Shown in pieces: positions 61,701 through 64,000 of a DNA stretch of 64,000 bases. Below the pieces are notes generated by a model that was not told where the DNA came from, did not search any database, and saw nothing but the letters and a program-made list of their open reading frames with translations. How positions within the stretch are numbered: position 1 is the stretch's first letter; each line of letters begins with the position of its first letter. Origin of the DNA: Gigantopelta aegis (Eukaryota; Mollusca; Gastropoda; Neomphalida; Peltospiridae); assembly GCF_016097555.1 (NCBI RefSeq), contig NC_054704.1:27168795-27232794 (forward strand), read 5' to 3'. A program made the position numbers and the translations under genes.

Positions 61701-64000
61701 TATTTTTAAAAACTTCCATAGAAATTACCTATAAGTAGCCTCTTTCAGCTTTATAACAGTTTAACTTAAATTTGACCCTTAACATAGGGTGCGCTCCTTT
61801 CACCTCTCCTGGACATGTTCCAACTGTTCTGTCCTGGACAGCGAAAGGAACGATTTTGGAACAGGAAGTTACTTCAACAAAATGGCTGCCTCTATTGTTG
61901 TGGTCAAGCATTCGATCGTTTCAATTATTAAACATAAAATAAATGCTTTAACTTACACACTACAGTAAATCAGAATAACGATGTCGCCTCTTTAACTGGT
62001 GGTTATGTTGTTTAACTAGTCCTTGTAATTTTTATACCTGCATTTGGCTAGACAGTTAGTAATTTGTACTTTCCTAAAACACAAACCTTGCATTGTCTGC
62101 ACCACGTCATCGTCTGGCAGAGGCGGAGTAAGTCCTGGACAGTGTTCCCATTCACTCCATTGCTGTGCGGAGTACTCTGGCTCTCTGGGAGAGTGAAAGG
62201 AGCGCACCCTTACATTGCATATAATAGCATCATGGACTAGTATAAAATAGCTAATAACAATGAGATGCAAACTAGAGAGTCAAGAAAAATAAAAATGGTT
62301 TATTTTGAACTTGTTCAGCTGTTCCCCTGAAGACATCAAGCTGGATGTGACGAAGATGAACCTGCAGATGAAACAGTTCGTCCAGCAACTGTCCCGAGCT
62401 CATCCAGCCATTCAGGACATCTTTCACTTCTTCATGGAGGTAAGGTTTCAGTAGACTTTTACACACTTTTACATCAATAAGTCATTCCTTTGTATACTTG
62501 AGCCTATTATTCAAAACAATTCTTTAACAGGTCTCTGAAAATTGTGAGATTGATAGTTCTGTTTGATTGCCACTCCCGCAGGTCTGGTTTTGTCTACCGG
62601 TATCCTATGTTTCATTCATGGATTAATTTTAAAACATCATTCACCTGGTTCTGTTTCACGTTCCGGCCAGTGCTCCACAACTGGTGTAACAAAGGCTGTG
62701 GTATGTAATATCCTGTCTGTGGGATGGTGCATATAAAAGATCCCTTGCTGCTAATCAAAAAGAGTAGTTCATGAAGTGGCGACAGCGGGTTTCCTCTCTC
62801 AATATCTGTGTGGTCCGTAACCATATGACCGACGCCATATAACCGTAAATAAAATGTGTTGAGTGTGTCGTTAAATAAAACATTTCCTTCTTACCTGGTC
62901 ATGATGGATTATGCAAAAAACAAATGAGTGACCTGAATTTGGTTTTGTGTAACCCATAAATGAATTCTCAGATGCATGTTTAAGATAATAATTTTGCTAT
63001 TTAATGTATTATAATTTACTTCTTTTATATACTCAAATGTCAGCTGATTTAAAATAATAATTGAGATATTGTGTAAAATTAAATTTACCATTCATTATAA
63101 AATATTAGTTTCAGATGACCTAGCCAGATGTTGTAATATTAAAGTTTTATTCTCATCAAATGCTGAAATACAGTTGCTTTTCTTTTTACAAAATTCCTTT
63201 CCAGTTATTTTCATTTAGATACATTGATTATGATCTAATTTACTTTTTCAATGAGGTTAGCCATTTTTTACTTGTAATATTTTGTTATTATATTACATAT
63301 GTTTTCCCTTTTCTTAGGATGTCAAGTCTGAATTTAAAGAAATGCAGTCTTCAATATCAGAGTTACGGAACCTTTCCCAACAGATGGCACAGTACTTTTG
63401 TGAATTAGAAACAGATTTCAACCTCCAAAAATGTCTGAAAATAATACTGGACTTCTGCAAAGAGATGAGAAAATGTAGATATGTATGTTATATCTATAAT
63501 CTTTTAATATGACTGAACAAGTTGAGAGAACTGGAAACACTTTAGCAGATTGTAGTTATCAAAGAATAACAATATATGATTTTGTCATTTGAACAATAAG
63601 CATAGCTTTTTGCAATAATAATTTTATTTATAATTATGTATAAACATGAAGTACTTTATTTCTATCAATGAGAATAAAATTCAATATCTGATGTCAGTTT
63701 TATATAAAAAATATATGATCAATTCTAATTTGGCTATTTTAATTATGACCTTTTTTATTTTGCTAGCTTACTTAGACAAATTCCTGTGGCCATATTTAAT
63801 AAAAGGCTTTCCTTCATATAATTTGATAATACAGCCGGCTAATAAATAAAATGTAGTCATTATTTTCATTAATTTATTGAACATAATACAAAGTAGCTTT
63901 TTCTTAACTAAATTTTCTATTCCACTGACTTTATTCCAGGTTCGTAATCCATAGAACAGCTTTAATATTTGAACAATTTCTTTCAGGAAAACACACTGTT
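46393..64000 (+). CDS. INF2: Inverted formin-2-like formin, 3' end outside window
   Basis: Formins nucleate and elongate unbranched actin filaments as FH2 dimers. INF2-type members also sever filaments and act at ER and other membranes; that is family knowledge. Exons: 46393-46791, 48067-48182, 50790-50949, 52619-52692, 54509-54610, 55358-55434, 55981-56423, 57359-57474, 58571-58735, 59771-60028, 61007-61185, 62319-62439, 63318-63482, 63987 onward. All junctions are GT-AG with matching phase, giving 785 codons from the ATG at 46425. Residues 1-300 form a GBD/FH3 armadillo region (SDAILQLDCISCIRTILNT, KKQVIEILSAVCAFNSQGYQ, INELKSAETVPY). FH2 runs from W438 through GNFLN (621-625) and GYKLSSL (635-641) to the edge. 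No FH1 polyproline is seen. The exon-1 frame is open upstream of the ATG, so the start may lie further 5'. MWH-related or other formin subtypes are alternatives. Confidence 0.85.
46792..48066 (+). other. Formin intron 1
   Basis: 1275 bp. An A-rich run near 47177-47208; no repeat family recognised. Confidence 0.6.
48067..48182 (+). CDS. INF2: Formin exon 2: FH3
   Basis: Phase 1 in, phase 0 out. Encodes ALDINNTLPKKQVIEILSAV then CAFNSQGYQRVVDTLEHFK, which follows the ALD...KKQV.ELL..LC pattern of the formin armadillo region. Confidence 0.92.
48509..48650 (+). mobile_element. Decayed SINE in intron 2
   Basis: TGGAATGTAGCTTATTGGTA and CCATGGTATGTGCTGTCC resemble a SINE-1 head and body with many changes. 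Confidence 0.5.
49087..50658 (+). mobile_element. Tc1-like DNA transposon, complete ends, in formin intron 2
   Basis: 1572 bp bounded by perfect 24-bp terminal inverted repeats. The left end begins CTACTCAAAAGAATTTAAGG; the right end is its complement, ending CTTTTGAGTAG. TA lies at both flanks (49085-49086, 50659-50660), the classic Tc1/mariner target. Same orientation as the host gene. The base composition of the transposase is GC-richer than the surroundings, consistent with a recent arrival. Confidence 0.95.
49442..50447 (+). pseudogene. Tc1-family transposase, one frameshift
   Basis: Cut-and-paste transposase of the Tc1/mariner superfamily. The N-terminal part from ATG 49442 (MVQLTIEDRGRAIAWLQDG, NVALRIGVSQSVVGRQWQRY, then RPRSGRPRST) is the paired-like helix-turn-helix plus GRPR AT-hook. 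Near 49640-49655 the frame shifts, and the remainder is open in another frame to 50447. The catalytic triad is complete: VMFTDESRF, LQDDNARPH and DLAPIEHAWDELGRR, with 34 residues between the second Asp and the Glu (DD34E). Perfect TIRs plus a single lesion suggest young, recently inactivated DNA. An intact copy may exist elsewhere in the genome. Confidence 0.93.
50659..50789 (+). mobile_element. SINE-tail fragment with ATTC repeat before exon 3
   Basis: CACCCAATAGCCAGTGTGTA, TTTTTGTGCTG and GTTGTTAAACCATTCATTC are a SINE tail variant ending in an (ATTC)n run at about 50740-50757. It lies only about 30 bp from the exon 3 acceptor. Confidence 0.65.
50790..50949 (+). CDS. INF2: Formin exon 3: FH3
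   Basis: Acceptor TATTTGCAG, phase 0 in, phase 1 out. Encodes RETNQSHKYSIIINELKSAE, TVPYKTTLLTFINCLVN and SERTRSRNAFIG. INEL...VPY..TLL.FIN and R.R.EFIG are typical FH3 blocks. Confidence 0.93.
51170..51430 (-). repeat. Interspersed repeat F, copy 2
   Basis: The reverse complement matches 16085-16350 (GTGCAGATTGCTTCAACAGC, GATGAGTCAGATTACGTTAT, AAACTCATTTGTTTCATAAA). Confidence 0.65.
51462..51735 (+). mobile_element. Diverged SINE in intron 3
   Basis: GTATGTAGCTTAGCACTTGG, AAAAGATTCCTTGCTGCTTT, GAAAGAGTAGCTGATGTGAC, GAGGTGTTGTTAAACAAAT. Confidence 0.65.
52619..52692 (+). CDS. INF2: Formin exon 4: FH3
   Basis: Phase 1 in, phase 0 out. Encodes GLQLLDVMSFLQREERDDDL then HVQLE, matching the LGL..L...L.....D..L..QL. 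block at the end of the armadillo core. Confidence 0.9.
52734..54044. mobile_element. Candidate hAT-like non-autonomous element in intron 4
   Basis: Ends CAGGGGACAATATTTC and (reversed) AGGGCATAATATTTC. Flanked by ATGTATTT (52726-52733) and TTGTATTT (54045-54052), an 8-bp duplication with one mismatch. The interior is AT-rich with a (TTA)n run near 53020-53043; no transposase frame. Confidence 0.5.
54509..54610 (+). CDS. INF2: Formin exon 5: end of FH3
   Basis: Phase 0 in and out. Encodes TFYRRKHEDEAEMEAKCNLD then LSSPQDLTDKIQEK: a charged helix followed by the next helical segment. Confidence 0.88.
54611..55357 (+). other. Formin intron 5
   Basis: Contains the compact CAGT...AACC MITE at 55027-55186; otherwise nothing recognised. 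Confidence 0.6.
55027..55186. mobile_element. TA-flanked CAGTGAAACC MITE, copy 3 (compact form)
   Basis: 160 bp, ends CAGTAAATCCTCTCAAAACC and GGTTTAGAGAGATTTCACGG, with TA outside. Carries the GAATTCCCCCAAAACCG motif once. The copy at 22703 has the same motif amplified. Confidence 0.78.
55358..55434 (+). CDS. INF2: Formin exon 6
   Basis: Acceptor GTTGCAG, donor GG|GTAAGG, phase 0 in, phase 2 out. Encodes VFGTPKMAAFVNILQDLLAL then EVSNKG, the last armadillo-type helix pair. Confidence 0.9.
55435..55980 (+). other. Formin intron 6
   Basis: A SINE tail variant (ACACCCAATAGCTGATGTTC, GGTGTTATTAAACATTGATT) at about 55888-55945. No proline-codon-rich stretch that could be a skipped FH1 exon. Confidence 0.6.
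55981..56423 (+). CDS. INF2: Formin exon 7: FH3 end, linker and FH2 lasso start; no FH1
   Basis: Phase 2 in, phase 1 out. Encodes TKFWHTIENQIHYLVHSTDN (end of the armadillo region), a polar linker of about 100 residues (KSLTHNSVYENVNVNPNAPK; RSWNHFNSILKMKEAFEGK), then PMPTKPMKSVKWIKLEDNIV, the FH2 lasso start with W438. The only prolines before FH2 are scattered (PSPRTLIPMP). In most formins this interval holds the polyproline FH1 that recruits profilin-actin. Confidence 0.9.
56575..57130 (+). mobile_element. Candidate piggyBac-like element, left end only
   Basis: Begins CTCTTTCACCACGACAGGCC right after a TTAA (56571-56574). The subterminal word CACGACAGGCCGGT occurs twice (about 56583 and 56629), the first inside the palindrome GCCGGTATACCGGC. 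A frame (56821-57129) starts MNRGDEISSVENNGCDSDDG and is strongly acidic, like many piggyBac-derived protein N-termini; no catalytic Asp block follows. No matching right end was found. Confidence 0.45.
56821..57129 (+). pseudogene. Acidic N-terminal frame, possible piggyBac transposase remnant
   Basis: 102 codons rich in Asp/Glu (SDDGFSDDEMWDNMDFGAF; NLEENDTDDELQDDLPLF), ending RLPADQRLLKIFYILL then stop. piggyBac-like transposases commonly open with an acidic tract before an LP...F..FF block. The similarity is by style and context only. It could also be an unrelated frame in the repeat. It is in the intron and same strand as the formin but is not spliced into it. Confidence 0.4.
57359..57474 (+). 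CDS. INF2: Formin exon 8: FH2 lasso and linker
   Basis: Phase 1 in, phase 0 out. Encodes EANGNNIWSHQENIPRVQPD then YRELETLFNETRVFEDYDE. W454 is the second lasso aromatic; LE.LF is the usual FH2 word. The following linker is short. Confidence 0.93.
57489..57745 (+). mobile_element. SINE-3 copy about 15 bp downstream of the exon 8 donor
   Basis: The head keeps a near-perfect B box (GGTTCGAATCCC). The body CATCAACATCTCTTCACTAA, CCTATCCTGGACAGATATCC and the tail GTGTACCCTGAACAGTGTGC mark a SINE-3. It lies almost against the 5' splice site. Confidence 0.8.
57746..58570 (+). other. Rest of formin intron 8
   Basis: No repeat recognised. The acceptor is TTTTTTGCAAG. Confidence 0.5.
58571..58735 (+). 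CDS. INF2: Formin exon 9: FH2 knob
   Basis: Phase 0 both ends. Encodes VPLLSQDVRLNVNLFLNRLE, VEPEELVRNLVEGD, LPMLKYLHRILPDHDE. RLNVNLFL aligns with the NLSIFL-type knob block of other formins. The actin-contacting Ile of that block (I845 in mouse mDia1, family knowledge) is Leu499 here. Confidence 0.93.
58736..59770 (+). other. Formin intron 9
   Basis: 1035 bp, AT-rich, no repeat recognised. Confidence 0.55.
59771..60028 (+). CDS. INF2: Formin exon 10: FH2 core, GNFLN motif
   Basis: Phase 0 both ends. Encodes ILMLKSYNGNLLELGLGEQF, LLHLSDVPDYRALISGHLTR, VCKFVLDSSDLREILQLILK and IGNFLNH. L..IGN.LN is the hallmark of FH2 (residues 621-625). This is the best single exon for recognising the family. 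Confidence 0.97.
60029..61006 (+). other. Formin intron 10
   Basis: Contains the SINE-1 copy at 60408-60684; the rest shows nothing recognised. Confidence 0.55.
60408..60684 (+). mobile_element. SINE-1 head with TTCC-type tail, TSD, in intron 10
   Basis: GGCGTGACGTAGCTCAGTGG head, GGATCGATTCCCGTTGG B-box region, and a shortened body. Tail AAATAAAATGTGTTGAGTGC then (TTCC)n. Perfect TSD GTAACATTTGCAA at 60395-60407 and 60685-60697. Confidence 0.93.
61007..61185 (+). CDS. INF2: Formin exon 11: FH2
   Basis: Phase 0 in, phase 2 out. Encodes SQYNGNAAGYKLSSLGRLSE, VKSTMMNQTLLHYIVQVVID and TMLKFFTEIPKLEKAAW. G.KLSSL..L...KS...TLLHY is the conserved FH2 block after GN.LN. Confidence 0.96.
61186..62318 (+). 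other. Formin intron 11
   Basis: Contains a TIR element at 61787-62210; otherwise unannotated. Confidence 0.55.
61787..62210. mobile_element. MITE with perfect 17-bp inverted ends, in intron 11
   Basis: GGGTGCGCTCCTTTCAC at the left and GTGAAAGGAGCGCACCC at the right. Similarity continues into CTCTCC/GGGAGAG. 424 bp, no ORF, GC-richer than the intron. The right end is about 108 bp upstream of exon 12. The TSD is unclear. Confidence 0.78.
62319..62439 (+). CDS. INF2: Formin exon 12: FH2 helix
   Basis: Phase 2 in, phase 0 out. Encodes CSPEDIKLDVTKMNLQMKQF and VQQLSRAHPAIQDIFHFFME, a long amphipathic helix as expected in the FH2 post region. Confidence 0.92.
62440..63317 (+). other. Formin intron 12
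   Basis: Holds a 5'-truncated SINE at about 62655-62885; the remainder is AT-rich. Confidence 0.55.
62655..62885 (+). mobile_element. 5'-truncated SINE with TTTC-type tail
   Basis: Body from CACGTTCCGGCCAGTGCTCC to AAATAAAACATTTCCTTC. Possible short TSD ACCTGGT (about 62645 and 62895). Confidence 0.85.
63318..63482 (+). CDS. INF2: Formin exon 13: FH2 coiled-coil end
   Basis: Phase 0 both ends. Encodes DVKSEFKEMQSSISELRNLS, QQMAQYFCELETDFNLQKCL and KIILDFCKEMRKCRY, matching the L...A.YF.E......E....I..F pattern near the FH2 C-terminus. Confidence 0.93.
63483..63986 (+). other. Formin intron 13
   Basis: AT-rich, no repeat recognised. Confidence 0.6.
63987..64000 (+). CDS. INF2: Formin exon 14, cut by window edge
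   Basis: Acceptor AATTTCTTTCAG. Reads ENTL in phase 0, fitting the A.KEN..R-type end of FH2. The C-terminal regulatory region (DAD/WH2 in INF2) lies outside the window. Confidence 0.75.

Overview
The window looks like nuclear DNA of an invertebrate, most probably a mollusc (a gastropod or another lophotrochozoan). It is AT-rich, has spliced GT-AG genes with kilobase introns, and is saturated with tRNA-headed SINEs, MITEs, a jockey-type LINE remnant and long minisatellites. The species assignment is inference from repeat style and from the formin gene. Nothing bacterial or viral is seen.

Only one host gene can be supported: an inverted-formin-2-like (INF2/form3-type) formin on the + strand. 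Fourteen exons were reconstructed by hand from 46393 to the right edge at 64000, where it runs off the window. All junctions are GT-AG and phase-compatible. They join into 785 codons, counted from the ATG at 46425, covering a GBD/FH3 armadillo region (about residues 1-300), a linker, and most of an FH2 domain. No proline-rich FH1 was found: a single exon (55981-56423) carries the end of FH3, the linker and the start of the FH2 lasso. A CpG-containing stretch at 44880-45400 is a possible promoter or 5' UTR.

The left 45 kb holds no gene I can support. It contains: (1) about 30 SINE copies built from three tRNA-like heads, a shared body and at least two tails, many with clear target-site duplications (TSDs); (2) several TIR element families, including TTAA-flanked MITEs, TA-flanked CAGTGAAACC MITEs, a 1.4-kb TTAA element present twice, a foldback element, small hAT-like MITEs, and a possible solo LTR; (3) a 5'-truncated jockey-like LINE inserted into the second copy of the 1.4-kb element; (4) large tandem arrays at 7.6-9.5 kb (45-bp unit), 9.7-11.3 kb (49 bp), 13.25-13.8 kb (68 bp), 17.5-18.5 kb (108 bp), 22.8-23.1 kb (33 bp) and 34.3-37.7 kb (48 bp).

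The most interesting pattern links (1), (2) and (4): most of these arrays appear to have been born from transposons. The 49-bp and 48-bp arrays are each amplified from the junction between a SINE's tRNA-like 5' head and its TSD/flank. The 45-bp array is an amplified piece of the body of the same SINE that gave the 49-bp array. The 108-bp and 33-bp arrays are amplified internal segments of MITEs, whose unexpanded relatives lie elsewhere in the window.

The formin introns have taken up a complete but frameshifted Tc1-like element, a piggyBac-like remnant, several MITEs and SINEs. All exons remain open.
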